This document shows, piece by piece, positions 18,058-26,605 of a stretch of 64,000 nt of DNA. This DNA is from Phenylobacterium deserti (GTDB taxonomy: Bacteria > Pseudomonadota > Alphaproteobacteria > Caulobacterales > Caulobacteraceae). Under the pieces are notes generated by a model. That model did not search any database and was not told the DNA's origin. It saw nothing but the letters and a program-made list of their open reading frames with translations. Every line of letters begins with the position of its first letter. Position 1 is the first letter of the stretch. A program made the translations under genes and the position numbers. Location: NCBI GenBank assembly GCA_945883235.1, contig CAMCXF010000005.1, positions 62,001 to 126,000 of the forward strand. Reading direction: 5' to 3'.

Positions 18058-19281
18058 ATGGATCTGAACTTTTCACCTGAGGATCTGGCGTTCGGCGACG
18101 AGGTCCGCGCTTTCATCAACGAGGCATTTGACGACGAGATGCGCGACAAACTGGCGCAGTCGAAGAATCATCATCTGGACAAGGCAAGTCAGGTGCGGTG
18201 GCTGAAGCGCCTGGGCGAAAAGGGCTGGATGGCCCCCGATTGGCCGGTGGAACACGGCGGCACGGGCTGGAGCCTGAGCAAGAAATACGTGTTCGACATG
18301 GAGATGGCTCTGGCCGGCGCTCCCTCGACCTCGAACATGGGCACCACAATGTGCGCGCCTGTGGTCATGGCGTTCGGTACGGACGAGCAGAAATCCCAGC
18401 ACCTCTCGAAAATCCTCACCACCGACGTCTGGTGGTGCCAGGGTTACTCTGAGCCCGGCTCCGGGTCTGATCTGGCCTCGCTCTCCATGAAGGCTGTCCG
18501 TGACGGCGACGACTATGTGCTGAACGGGTCCAAGACGTGGACAACGCTGGCGCAATGGGCCGACTGGATGTTCTGTCTGGTGCGGACGTCGACTGAAGAT
18601 ATCCGGCAGAAGGGTATCAGCTTCCTGCTGATCGACATGAAGACGCCGGGAATCACCATTCGCCCGATCCCGACCCTTGATGGCCCGGCAGAGGGCGAGC
18701 AGGAGATCAACGAGACCTTCTTCGACAATGTCCGCGTGCCGGTCGCCAACCGCATCGGCAAGGAAGGCGAAGGCTGGACCTACGCCAAATATCTGCTGCA
18801 GTTCGAACGCGGCAATCCCTATGCGGCGGGTCTTTCGATGCAGATGCGCAAGGTCCGCAAGATCGCTGGTGTTGAGCGAGCTGACCGCGGCGGCACGATG
18901 ATGGATGACCCTGATTTCCGCAAAAAACTGTGCGAGGCCGAGATCAAGATCGAGGCGCTCAATGCAACCGAACTGCGTGCCTTCGCCGGCCGCTCGAGCG
19001 GCGAGGCCATGGGCGCGGTGTCCTCGATGCTGAAGCTGGAAGGTAGCCAGATGCAGCAGGCAGTTACGGAACTGGCGCTGGAGGCGGCGGGCGTCTACGC
19101 CCAACCCTTCGTGCGCGACACCTGGGAAATGCTGAAGCCGGATGGCAACACCTTCCGCGCGGGCCCGGACTATGCCGCAACGGTGGCCCCGCACTATTTC
19201 AACTACCGCAAGACCTCGATCTATGCGGGATCAAACGAGATCCAGCACAACATTATGGCCAAGATGGTGCTGGGGCTCTGA
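18058..19281 (+). CDS. Acyl-CoA dehydrogenase
   Basis: The 407-residue flavoenzyme introduces a double bond at C2-C3 of an acyl-CoA, passing electrons to electron-transfer flavoprotein. The N-terminal helical domain starts MDLNFSPEDLAFGDEVRAF. The middle beta domain has WCQGYSEPGSGSDLASLSMK and YVLNGSKTWTTLAQWADWMF, the FAD-contact signatures. The C-terminal domain ends YAGSNEIQHNIMAKMVLGL, the usual terminal motif. The sequence resembles the longer-chain or steroid/pimeloyl-type dehydrogenases of actinobacteria and alphaproteobacteria more than short-chain FadE-like ones, an impression only. It probably shares an operon with the upstream ABM monooxygenase. Confidence 0.92.
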   Translation: MDLNFSPEDLAFGDEVRAFINEAFDDEMRDKLAQSKNHHLDKASQVRWLKRLGEKGWMAPDWPVEHGGTGWSLSKKYVFDMEMALAGAPSTSNMGTTMCAPVVMAFGTDEQKSQHLSKILTTDVWWCQGYSEPGSGSDLASLSMKAVRDGDDYVLNGSKTWTTLAQWADWMFCLVRTSTEDIRQKGISFLLIDMKTPGITIRPIPTLDGPAEGEQEINETFFDNVRVPVANRIGKEGEGWTYAKYLLQFERGNPYAAGLSMQMRKVRKIAGVERADRGGTMMDDPDFRKKLCEAEIKIEALNATELRAFAGRSSGEAMGAVSSMLKLEGSQMQQAVTELALEAAGVYAQPFVRDTWEMLKPDGNTFRAGPDYAATVAPHYFNYRKTSIYAGSNEIQHNIMAKMVLGL

Positions 19282-19329
19282 GGCCTGGAGGCCTTGGCCA
19301 GGTGCGCGGCTTTCGTCTATGTCTTGGAC

Positions 19330-19959
19330 ATGCGCCGCTTCGCCCACCTGCTCGGAAGTCTCGTTTGCCTGATCGCTGCATGCGCGGCGACCAGAGCCTC
19401 GGCGCGTACATTCTATATCATTCAATCGGGGCCTGAGGCCTGGACGGTGATGGACCCCCAAGGAATCGAGTCGGTTTCCGGGTCGGGCGTGCTTCGCCAA
19501 GCGTGGGCCGTCCGGGTCCAGCGCAATATCCTGACCGGCAATCCGCCGCAACCGGGCTATGTGCGGACTTTGTCGGAATATGACTGCGACCAAAGCCGCG
19601 TCCGCTGGCGGGAATTTTCGGCCTATTCGCGATCTGGCAGCGCGCTGATCAGCAAGCGCAATCCCAACCCCGAATGGGGACCTGCAACTGAAGCGGGGGA
19701 GTCCTATGCCGCGTTTAAGGTGGTGTGCCAAAGCGTCGGCGGTGATGCCGTAGTCTCGGCCGACAGTATCGCCAAAGTTGTGATCAGCCTTATGGCCTCC
19801 TGGGATCCCCCGCTCCCGTTAGCGGTGGTGCCGCCGGCGAAGGTCGCACCATCGGCTACGGTCCCGCTGAAGGGACCGGCGAAGAAGCCTTCGAGCGTCG
19901 CGTCAGTGAAGGCCCCTGCGACCAAGGGACCTCCGGTCGTCCGACCCAAGGCACCTTGA
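19330..19959 (+). CDS. Exported surface-adhesin-like hypothetical protein
   Basis: I start at ATG 19330 (209 residues), which opens directly into a signal peptide, MRRFAHLLGSLVCLIAACAA and onwards. The mature N-terminal domain (about 30-140) contains TFYIIQSGPEAWTVMDPQG, SEYDCDQSRVRWREFSAYS and YAAFKVVCQSVGG. This pattern, with two cysteines, resembles surface-adhesin-E type beta proteins common in Caulobacterales. The last 60 residues are a Pro/Ala/Lys-rich tail with no fold. The exact role is unknown. It is on the plus strand 48 bases behind the acyl-CoA dehydrogenase and converges on the CHRD gene. Confidence 0.65.
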   Translation: MRRFAHLLGSLVCLIAACAATRASARTFYIIQSGPEAWTVMDPQGIESVSGSGVLRQAWAVRVQRNILTGNPPQPGYVRTLSEYDCDQSRVRWREFSAYSRSGSALISKRNPNPEWGPATEAGESYAAFKVVCQSVGGDAVVSADSIAKVVISLMASWDPPLPLAVVPPAKVAPSATVPLKGPAKKPSSVASVKAPATKGPPVVRPKAP

Positions 19960-19973
19960 CGCGCTCCGGGTTC

Positions 19974-20411
19974 CTACTTCGCAAGCTGCCCGCGCACGGC
20001 ACCGCCTCTGAATTCCGCATTGTGGACGTTGACATAGTAGCCGCCCGGGTTGGCCAGCATGTCCGTCACCACGGCGGCATCCACAGTCGCACATCCAGCG
20101 CTCTTGCCCGCAGCATCTGGCGAGGTCAGTGGTACGGCCACCGGACCGGCAGCGTCCGCTCCGCCCTTGTGTATGTGTGCCATGGTGGCGGCAGCGATGC
20201 CCTCGACCATCAGCGTGTAGCAAACCTGGGATTTGCCGGCGTCGATCTTGAGGGTCGCATGGCCCATGCCATCGGGGTCGCCAGCCGCAGGCTTCTCGGC
20301 CATTCCCATAAGATGAGCGGAGAGCGCGACTTCCGCCGCCGTCACCGGGGTTGCGGCGAGCCCGCCAGTGGCGAGGGCGACCGCGACAGACCAAGCTTTG
20401 ATGTGCGTCAT
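19974..20411 (-). CDS. Secreted CHRD-domain protein
   Basis: From the ATG at 20411 (after GGAG) the protein has 145 residues; a longer frame to 20462 would place a non-hydrophobic leader before the signal peptide. Residues 1-25 are the signal sequence (ending PVTAAEV). The rest is one CHRD domain: GHATLKIDAGKSQVCYTLMV, MAHIHKGGADAAGPV, GYYVNVHNAEFRGGAVRGQL. CHRD domains were named from chordin and are found in many bacterial secreted proteins of unknown role. A Cys pair (in QVCYT and AGCAT) may form a disulfide. A CCCCGACTTGAGCCGGGG hairpin lies just upstream. Confidence 0.8.
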   Translation of the reverse strand: MTHIKAWSVAVALATGGLAATPVTAAEVALSAHLMGMAEKPAAGDPDGMGHATLKIDAGKSQVCYTLMVEGIAAATMAHIHKGGADAAGPVAVPLTSPDAAGKSAGCATVDAAVVTDMLANPGGYYVNVHNAEFRGGAVRGQLAK

Positions 20412-20487
20412 AGGTAACTCCGTTGCGCCCCGACTTGAGCCGGGGTACGGAACCCTAGTCACACCTGTCCGTCAATCGACGAAGAGA

Positions 20488-21765
20488 TCAATTCCGCGTT
20501 GGGATGATCACCGGCAGGTACTCATAGCCCTTCACGAACGACGACGGCACGCGGCGTGGCGGGCCCATCACCTCGATTTTCGGGAATCGCTTGAGTATTT
20601 CTTCCCAGATGATCTTCAGTTGCAGTTCGGCCAGACGATTGCCGACGCAGCGGTGGATGCCAAACCCGAACGAGAGGTGTTGACGCACCCGGGGCCGCTC
20701 GATCCAGAAGTCGTTGGGGCGGTCGATAACCTCTTCGTCGCGGTTGCCTGACACGTACCACATGGCGACCTTATCGCCCTTCTTAATGGTCTTGCCGCCC
20801 AGTTCCACGTCCTGCAAAGCCGTGCGGCGCATGTAGGCCAGAGGTGTCTGCCAGCGAATGGTCTCCGAGACCATGGCCGGGATCAGGCTGTGGTCTGCCC
20901 GCAGCAAGGCTTCCTGGTTAGGGTTTTGGCTCAACGCCAGGATCGAGCCGGTGATCGAATTGCGCGTCGTGTCGTTACCGCCGACGATCAGCAGGATCAG
21001 GTTCCCGAGGTACTCCATCCGGTCCATGTTGCGGGTAGACTCCCCATGGGCCAGCATCGAAATCAGGTCCGGTTGCGGGGGAGCATTCACCCGCTCGTTC
21101 CAGAGCCGCATGAAATAGTCGACGCACTCGAAGAGTTCGGCGCGCCCTTCGGCCTTGGCGACCTCGGGGTCATTGGAACTGAACAGGCCGCTATTCGGGG
21201 CCGCCGTGGCCACGTCGGACCAACGGGTCAGCTTGCGGCGATCTTCCCAGGGGAAATCGAACAGGGTCGCCAGCGTCATGGTGGTCAGCTCGATGGAAAC
21301 CTTGTCTACCCAGTTGAACTCCTCGCCGATCGGCAGGCTGTCGAGAATGGCACCAGCGCGCTCCCGGATCACCGGCTCGAGGTTCATCAGCTGGGCGGGA
21401 GACACCGCAGGACTCACGGTCTTGCGCTGCTCGTCGTGCTTGGGCTGATCCATGGCGATGAACATGGGCAGGGTGAAGTCTTCGTCAGGATCCGGCAGGA
21501 CGATCGTCGGCTCCGACGAAAAGGCCTCGTGGTTCGTGTCCACGGCCATGATGTCGTTGTACTTGGTAATCGACCAGTAGCCGCCGATCTCCGCCTCCGG
21601 CGAGGTCGACCAGTGGACCGGGTCTTCCTTCCGCAGCCGCTCGAAGTACGGCCACATGGTGTCGTTGCGGAAGAGCTCGGGATCGCTCGGATCGATGTCC
21701 GCCAGCGGCATGTTGTACGCGGCCTCACGGGCTGCGCGTTTCAGATCGATGGCGCCGTCGTCCAT
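20488..21765 (-). CDS. Cytochrome P450, CYP153-like
   Basis: The 425-residue soluble P450 has all core motifs: IVGGNDTTRNSITGSILALS (I-helix acid-Thr), ETIRWQTPLAYMRR (ExxR) and FGFGIHRCVGNRLAELQLK with the heme Cys at 373. The IHRCxGNRLAE stretch, FVKGYEYLPV near the end, and GNDTTRNS are shared with the CYP153 group, whose known members hydroxylate alkanes or alicyclics at the terminal carbon. I judge CYP153-like as likely but not proven. It needs a ferredoxin and reductase, and none are nearby. It is divergent from an Old Yellow Enzyme gene across a 203-base region with two similar dyads. Confidence 0.88.
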   Translation of the reverse strand: MDDGAIDLKRAAREAAYNMPLADIDPSDPELFRNDTMWPYFERLRKEDPVHWSTSPEAEIGGYWSITKYNDIMAVDTNHEAFSSEPTIVLPDPDEDFTLPMFIAMDQPKHDEQRKTVSPAVSPAQLMNLEPVIRERAGAILDSLPIGEEFNWVDKVSIELTTMTLATLFDFPWEDRRKLTRWSDVATAAPNSGLFSSNDPEVAKAEGRAELFECVDYFMRLWNERVNAPPQPDLISMLAHGESTRNMDRMEYLGNLILLIVGGNDTTRNSITGSILALSQNPNQEALLRADHSLIPAMVSETIRWQTPLAYMRRTALQDVELGGKTIKKGDKVAMWYVSGNRDEEVIDRPNDFWIERPRVRQHLSFGFGIHRCVGNRLAELQLKIIWEEILKRFPKIEVMGPPRRVPSSFVKGYEYLPVIIPTRN

Positions 21766-21852
21766 GGCTCACCCTCCAGTGTCGCGGGTCGAAAGCGCCC
21801 GCTGAATGATGGACGATACGATGAGCGTGCGAAGGTTCTGAGTCAATTAAGA

Positions 21853-21914
21853 TGACGTGGGCGTCAACTTCCAGTGACGACTGATTGAGCCTTCAGGAAA
21901 TCTGACGTGGCGTC
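21853..21914. promoter_or_regulatory. Paired dyads in P450/OYE divergent region
   Basis: TGACG-TGGG-CGTCA lies at 21853-21866. A second, TGACGTGGCGTC, lies at 21903-21914 and contains the dyad GACG-TGG-CGTC. The two centres are about 50 bases apart. Both share TGACGTGG and CGTC, as expected for two operators of one dimeric regulator controlling the divergent P450 and ene-reductase genes. The regulator is not in the neighbourhood. Confidence 0.4.
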
Positions 21915-21968
21915 TTGCCGATCAACGGATAAACAGACGTTTGAATTTTTACCCATACAGGTGCCCGC

Positions 21969-23069
21969 ATGGCCTCCGACGTCCTCTTCTCGCCTTTCGC
22001 CCTCAAAGGTCTGACGCTCCCCAACCGCATCGTCATGGCGCCGATGACCCGCTCGTTCTCGCCCGGGGGCGTGGCAACGGAAGAGGTGGCCGCTTACTAT
22101 CGCCGTCGCGCCGAGAACCAGGTGGGCCTGATCATCACCGAAGGCACGGGCGTGGATCGCCCGGCGTCCCTGAACGATCCGAACATTCCGCGGTTCCATG
22201 GTGAGGCTGAACTGGCCGCCTGGAAGCGTGTTGTAGATGAAGTCCACGCCGTGGGCGGCCTTATCGCACCCCAACTCTGGCATGTGGGTGCCGTGCGGTC
22301 CCGCAGCGAGACCTGGCAGCCGTCCGGCCCCTATGACAGCCCGTCCGGCTACTCCAGCCCCGGCAAGCAGTTCGGAGAGGCGATGAGCGAGGAAGAGGTC
22401 GCCGACGCCATCCGCGCGTTCGCCGACGCCGCCGCCAGTGCCAAGTCGCTGGGCTTCGATGCCATCGAGCTTCACGGTGCCCATGGCTACCTGATCGACC
22501 AGTTTTTCTGGGACGGCACCAATGTCCGCGAAGACGCCTACGGATCCAAAGAATTGCCCGGTCGGGCCCGCTTCGCCGCCGACATCCTGCGCGCCGTCCG
22601 CAGGGCCGTGGGACCGGACTATCCGGTGATCATTCGCGTCAGCCAGTGGAAGCAGCAGGATTTCACGGTCAAGCTGGCCCACGACCCCAAGTCGCTGGAA
22701 GCCTGGCTGGGCGCCCTGGTCGATGCCGGTGCCGACGTCATCCATTGCTCTCAGCGCCGGTTCTGGGAGCCGGAGTTCGACGGTTCGGATCTCAATTTCG
22801 CGGGCTGGACCAAGAAGATCACCGGCGTTCCTACCATCACCGTAGGGTCTGTGGGCCTGAGCGGCGACTTCATCGGCGGCTATGCGGGCGAAAAGTCCGA
22901 GCCCGCATCACTCGACCGGCTGGAAGAGATGCTGGACCGCGGCGACTTCGACATGGTCGCCGTCGGCCGCGCTCTACTGCAGGATCCCGAGTGGGTGGTG
23001 AAAATCCGCGAGGGCCGCCACAGCGAACTCTCCGCCTTTGACCGGACGGCGATGGCGACGCTGTACTAG
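21969..23069 (+). CDS. NADH:flavin oxidoreductase, Old Yellow Enzyme family
   Basis: The 366-residue FMN TIM barrel reduces activated C=C bonds, nitro compounds or enones with NAD(P)H. It starts FSPFALKGLTLPNRIVMAPM, has GGLIAPQLWHVGAVRS, the substrate-binding pair in ELHGAHGYLIDQFFWDGTN (HGAH where classic OYE has HGAN), VREDAYGSKELPGRARFA, and the phosphate-binding end TITVGSVGLSG and DMVAVGRALLQDPEWV. It faces the P450 gene across a shared promoter region. Its 3' end overlaps the antisense 51-residue gene by 4 bases. Joint use with the P450 on a hydrophobic substrate is an inference. Confidence 0.9.
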   Translation: MASDVLFSPFALKGLTLPNRIVMAPMTRSFSPGGVATEEVAAYYRRRAENQVGLIITEGTGVDRPASLNDPNIPRFHGEAELAAWKRVVDEVHAVGGLIAPQLWHVGAVRSRSETWQPSGPYDSPSGYSSPGKQFGEAMSEEEVADAIRAFADAAASAKSLGFDAIELHGAHGYLIDQFFWDGTNVREDAYGSKELPGRARFAADILRAVRRAVGPDYPVIIRVSQWKQQDFTVKLAHDPKSLEAWLGALVDAGADVIHCSQRRFWEPEFDGSDLNFAGWTKKITGVPTITVGSVGLSGDFIGGYAGEKSEPASLDRLEEMLDRGDFDMVAVGRALLQDPEWVVKIREGRHSELSAFDRTAMATLY

Positions 23070-23221
23070 TCGGGGCCCGGGCCGTCATCTGGGCCTGGGC
23101 CGCCGGGGTCGATATTCCCACTATGTGGGGCCCCGACGGGTCGGCCGAAGATCACCATCAAGCTTACAACGAAAATGACCCCGCCTCCGATCGCCAAGCT
23201 TATGAGTACGACTTGATCCAT
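23066..23221 (-). CDS. 51-residue single-pass membrane peptide
   Basis: The ATG at 23221 lies 5 bases after the stop of the SMP-30 gene on the same strand, and the frame ends at TAG 23068-23066. The product begins MDQVVLISLAIGGGVIFVVS, continuing through LMVIFG as one membrane helix. After RPVGAPHSGNID it ends in a Pro/Gly/Asp-rich tail (GGPGPDDGPGPD). Gene spacing, the clean hydrophobic-then-polar pattern and the absence of any other gene here support it. I know of no family. It could be translated together with SMP-30. Confidence 0.45.
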   Translation of the reverse strand: MDQVVLISLAIGGGVIFVVSLMVIFGRPVGAPHSGNIDPGGPGPDDGPGPD

Positions 23222-23225
23222 CGTG

Positions 23226-24137
23226 TCACCCGTTGAAGTTCAGCTTCAGACCCGGCCTTGGCCACCTTGCCTTGAACAGCTTTCCGGTCGCCGAGGCGGT
23301 GATCCAGGCCGTCGACATATCCGCCCCGCCGAAGCAGATGTTGGTCACGATCAGGTCCGGGAATGGGTAGTGCTCGGTCGTTCCGGACGGGCCAAAGGCC
23401 GTGATTCCCCCGTTGATGATGGTGGCGACGCAGACCTTGCCGTTTGCCTCCACCGCCAGGCTGTCCAGCAACTGATAGCCGGGCAGGTTGCAGATCACCC
23501 GGCCCGGCGCGAACCCGGCGTTGGGAGCCAGAACACCGGGCTCTGCCACGTCAAACGCCCACAGGCGGCCCAGCTGGGTATCGGCCACGTAGACCACCGT
23601 TTCATCTGGCGACAGGCCAATACCGTTGGGGCTGATCAGGTGGCCTTTCTGACGGCTGATGTGGCTGCCGTCGGTGCGGGCGTAATAGACCGCGCCATTC
23701 TTGCGACCCTCCGGCGTTGAACAGCCGTGATCGGTGAACCAGAAGCCGCCGGCCTTGTCGAAGACAAGGTCATTGGGTCCGACCAGTCGTTGGCCCTCGC
23801 AGCTGTCGTACACCGTCGTCAGCGCACCCGTCGTCAGGTCAAAGCGCTGGATCGACCCGCCGGTGTGTGACGCCGGCGTTGGGCCGGGAATGGTCAGGCC
23901 GCCGTTGTCCAGCCACTCAAACGCGCCACCGTTGTTGGTGATCCAGATCGCCCCGTCCGGGCCGATGGCCGCGCCGTTCGGGCCGCCACCGGTCTCGACC
24001 ACCAGTGTTTTGGTGCCATCCGGCGCTACCCGAGTCAGCCGCCGTCCCTTGATCTCGGTCAGGATCACCGAGCCGTCGGCCATGGCAATCGGCCCCTCGG
24101 GGAACTCAAAGCCTTCCGCGACCAGTTCGATGTCCAT
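23226..24137 (-). CDS. SMP-30/gluconolactonase/LRE family protein
   Basis: The 303-residue six-bladed beta-propeller is probably a lactonase or related hydrolase dependent on a divalent metal. Metal-site residues fit the family: Glu in AEGFEFPEGPIAMADGSVIL, Asn in LISPNGIGLSPDETVVYVAD (together with its Asp), and Asn in RLVGPNDLVFDKAGGFWFTD. These three segments are the standard SMP-30 signatures. No signal peptide is present, so it is cytoplasmic. Substrates range from sugar lactones to organophosphates. It sits 46 bases below folA on the same strand and is followed by the 51-residue membrane peptide. Confidence 0.87.
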   Translation of the reverse strand: MDIELVAEGFEFPEGPIAMADGSVILTEIKGRRLTRVAPDGTKTLVVETGGGPNGAAIGPDGAIWITNNGGAFEWLDNGGLTIPGPTPASHTGGSIQRFDLTTGALTTVYDSCEGQRLVGPNDLVFDKAGGFWFTDHGCSTPEGRKNGAVYYARTDGSHISRQKGHLISPNGIGLSPDETVVYVADTQLGRLWAFDVAEPGVLAPNAGFAPGRVICNLPGYQLLDSLAVEANGKVCVATIINGGITAFGPSGTTEHYPFPDLIVTNICFGGADMSTAWITASATGKLFKARWPRPGLKLNFNG

Positions 24138-24183
24138 GGTGGTGGTCTCCGATTTGAGTGTTGAGAGTGACCATCGCGCCGGT

Positions 24184-24702
24184 TCAGCGGCGTTCCAGCA
24201 CCCGGAAAGTAAACGCGAACTCGTCCTCTTCGCCCGCCTCGTAGCGCTGGGACCGAACCTCGGTCCAGCGGGTCTCGTCGATGGGGGACAGGACCACGTC
24301 GCCCTCGACGTCGGCGTCCACCTCGGTGAGGTACAGTCGCCGTGCCTTGGTCAGCGCGATCTCGAAGATCGAGGCACCGCCGATGACACAGACCTCATTG
24401 ACGCCGTCTTCCTCGGCCTGCTCGCGGGCGATGGACAGCGCATCCGAGAAATCCTCACACACCACCGCGCCTACCGGCTCAAACGACCCGTCGCGGCTGA
24501 GCACGATGTTGGTGCGGCCTACCAGCGGCTTCTTCGGGAGACTGGTCCAGGTCTTGCGGCCCATGATCACCGGCTTGCCCATGGTGGTGGCCCGGAAGAT
24601 CGCCATGTCCGACTTCAGGCGCCAAGGCAGCTTGCCGCCGCGACCGATGACGCCGTTGCGGGCGCGGGCGATGGGGCCGGCGGAGAGGATGGCGGGGGGC
24701 AT
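24184..24702 (-). CDS. folA: Dihydrofolate reductase
   Basis: The 172-residue enzyme reduces dihydrofolate to tetrahydrofolate with NADPH, regenerating the folate oxidised by thymidylate synthase. Visible motifs are RARNGVIGRGGKLPWRLKSD (substrate and Met20-loop region), MGKPVIMGRKTWTSLPKKPL (NADPH adenosine site) and VCVIGGASIFEIAL (the conserved GG). The catalytic acid is the Asp in LKSD. The length is normal. The gene is 9 bases downstream of the MazG-like gene, forming a thyA - MazG-like - folA operon, an arrangement that keeps dTMP synthesis and folate recycling together. Confidence 0.95.
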   Translation of the reverse strand: MPPAILSAGPIARARNGVIGRGGKLPWRLKSDMAIFRATTMGKPVIMGRKTWTSLPKKPLVGRTNIVLSRDGSFEPVGAVVCEDFSDALSIAREQAEEDGVNEVCVIGGASIFEIALTKARRLYLTEVDADVEGDVVLSPIDETRWTEVRSQRYEAGEEDEFAFTFRVLERR

Positions 24703-24711
24703 GGGGCGGTT

Positions 24712-25026
24712 TTACGCCACCGGCTCCAGCCAGGACAACCACTTGCGTCGCACAGCCTCTTCCGGATCGATCCTGAAGCGGCGGCAATAGAGCAGCAGCA
24801 TGCACAGAACGTCTGCCGCCTCGTCGCTGCGGTCCTGCTCGGTGGCCGTGCCCCGTCCACGCCCGGACAGCCGCAGGTGGGCCTGCGACAGTTCGCCCAA
24901 CTCTTCCTGCAGCTTCAGCAGGAACCAGTCATCATTGCGGTCGATGTCGTACTTGCCGGCATAGATGTCGGAGATCTGCTCGGCCGCATCGGAGACGCCG
25001 GAGAGGGTCAAGGGCGAAGGCGTCAC
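24712..25026 (-). CDS. MazG-like nucleotide pyrophosphohydrolase
   Basis: This 104-residue all-alpha protein starts at GTG 25026, overlapping the thyA stop by one base (TAGTG). It has the metal-binding pattern LLKLQEELGELSQAHLRL (EExxE-like) and RSDEAADVLCMLLLYCRRF (ExxD), as in MazG and dUTPase-2-like enzymes that hydrolyse nucleoside triphosphates to monophosphates. It ends FRIDPEEAVRRKWLSWLEPV. Position between thyA and folA suggests a house-cleaning or dUTP/dCTP-related job feeding thymidylate synthesis. That is an inference, and the true substrate is unknown. Confidence 0.8.
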   Translation of the reverse strand: MTPSPLTLSGVSDAAEQISDIYAGKYDIDRNDDWFLLKLQEELGELSQAHLRLSGRGRGTATEQDRSDEAADVLCMLLLYCRRFRIDPEEAVRRKWLSWLEPVA

Positions 25027-25871
25027 TAGACTGCGATCGGCGCTGAAATCGAAGGGTGGGCGGTGTAACCTTCCAGCTTGAAGTCCTCATAGTCGAAGGC
25101 CGTCAGGTCGTCCTTGTCAGCCACATGCAGGACCGGCAGCGGCATCGGCTCGCGGGTCAGCTGCAGCTTCGCCTGGTCCAGATGGTTGAGATAGAGGTGT
25201 GTGTCGCCCAAAGTGTGCACGAACTCGCCGGGCTCATAGCCGGTGACCTTGGCCATCATCAGGGTCAGCAGAGCATAGCTGGCGATGTTGAACGGCACGC
25301 CCAGGAAGACGTCGGCAGAGCGCTGGTAGAGTTGGCAGCTTAGCTTTCCCTCCGCCACGAAGAACTGGAACAGGCAGTGACAGGGCGGCAGGGCCATGTC
25401 GTCCACGTCGGCCGGGTTCCAGGCCGAGACGATGTGACGCCTGCTGTTGGGGTTGGTTTTCAGGCTGTGAACGACCGCCGCGATCTGGTCGATCACCCGA
25501 CCGTCCGGCGCGGCCCACGAGCGCCACTGCTTGCCATAGACCGGGCCAAGCTCCCCGTCGGCGTCAGCCCATTCATTCCAGATCGAGACGCCGCGCTCCT
25601 GCAGCCAGTGCACATTGGTGTCGCCACGCAGGAACCACAACAGCTCCAGGATGATCGACTTCTTATGCAGCTTCTTGGTGGTCAGGAGCGGGAAGCCCTT
25701 GGTCAGGTCAAACCGCATCTGGCGCCCGAAGACGCCCAGGGTGCCTGTGCCGGTCCGGTCGCCACGCTGCACGCCATTGGCCAGAATGTCCGCGAGCAGG
25801 TTCAGATACTGCCGCTCAGGGTGGTCGGCAGGCGCAAGGCCAAGGCTGGCCGGAGAGACGGGGGCGTTCAT
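25026..25871 (-). CDS. thyA: Thymidylate synthase
   Basis: ThyA methylates dUMP to dTMP using methylene-tetrahydrofolate. From ATG 25871 the protein has 281 residues; the longer open frame upstream does not match the family. Signatures are [20 protein letters not shown] near the N-terminus, [20 protein letters not shown] with the nucleophilic Cys, [20 protein letters not shown], and [20 protein letters not shown], all canonical. It is the first gene of the thyA - MazG-like - folA operon. Confidence 0.96.
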   Translation of the reverse strand: MNAPVSPASLGLAPADHPERQYLNLLADILANGVQRGDRTGTGTLGVFGRQMRFDLTKGFPLLTTKKLHKKSIILELLWFLRGDTNVHWLQERGVSIWNEWADADGELGPVYGKQWRSWAAPDGRVIDQIAAVVHSLKTNPNSRRHIVSAWNPADVDDMALPPCHCLFQFFVAEGKLSCQLYQRSADVFLGVPFNIASYALLTLMMAKVTGYEPGEFVHTLGDTHLYLNHLDQAKLQLTREPMPLPVLHVADKDDLTAFDYEDFKLEGYTAHPSISAPIAV

Positions 25872-25956
25872 CAGGATACAACCTTGCCCATCCGGCGATT
25901 CTCCAACAGCCCAATCGACGCCATGCACAGCCTCGTCCACAGACTGATTCGCCTGG

Positions 25957-26499
25957 TCAGCCTGAAAAGCCGCCGCCATCCAGAAAGACATGCTCCTCCG
26001 CCGTGTTGGTGCGCCCCAGCAACGGATTGCGGTGCGGGAAGCGTCCAAAGCGGGCAATGATGTCGCGGTGGATCCGGGTCCACTTGATCAGTTCGCCATC
26101 GCCCAGATCTTCGGCCAGATGCACGCCATACTCCTGGTCGCCCAGGTCTTCGGAGTGTTCGAACGGCAGCAACAGGAACTGTCGCATGTCGGCCTCCACG
26201 ACGTGGTGCCAGCCGCGTTCGGTGGCGACGCGCGCAACCGCGCGGGCCTTGGGATCGGTGGCAAAGCTGTGCGCCGAGCCGCGGTAGAGATTGCGCGGGA
26301 ACTGGTCCAGCAGGATCACCAGCGCCAGAGCACCCTCCGGCGTGTGTCCCCAGGTGTCGTATTCCCCGCACGCGGCGCGATGGTGCACGGGTTCGAATTT
26401 CAGCCGGATGGCGTCGTCGAAGCGCTCGCTCTTGACGAACCACTTCGCAGGACCGGCGTTCCGCCAGAACCCCAGGACATCGTTTGGCGTGGCGGCCAA
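25957..26499 (-). CDS. DUF924 family protein
   Basis: I place the start at TTG 26499, because AAGGAGG lies 5 bases upstream and the 180-residue product then fits the family; an ATG at 26580 would add an unrelated leader. Signatures are [40 protein letters not shown] and [19 protein letters not shown], followed by [14 protein letters not shown], all typical of DUF924. The family has a TPR-like helical fold and no known biochemical role. It lies 85 bases upstream of thyA on the same strand. Confidence 0.85.
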   Translation of the reverse strand: MAATPNDVLGFWRNAGPAKWFVKSERFDDAIRLKFEPVHHRAACGEYDTWGHTPEGALALVILLDQFPRNLYRGSAHSFATDPKARAVARVATERGWHHVVEADMRQFLLLPFEHSEDLGDQEYGVHLAEDLGDGELIKWTRIHRDIIARFGRFPHRNPLLGRTNTAEEHVFLDGGGFSG

Positions 26500-26605
26500 C
26501 CCAGCCTCCTTGTTGCGGTCGCCGGAGGGGAACCCTTCCCGGAGCCTTCTGTGTTTCGCGTGACTCGATAGCCAGCCCACACCACCACCCTGTAGATCGG
26601 ATATG

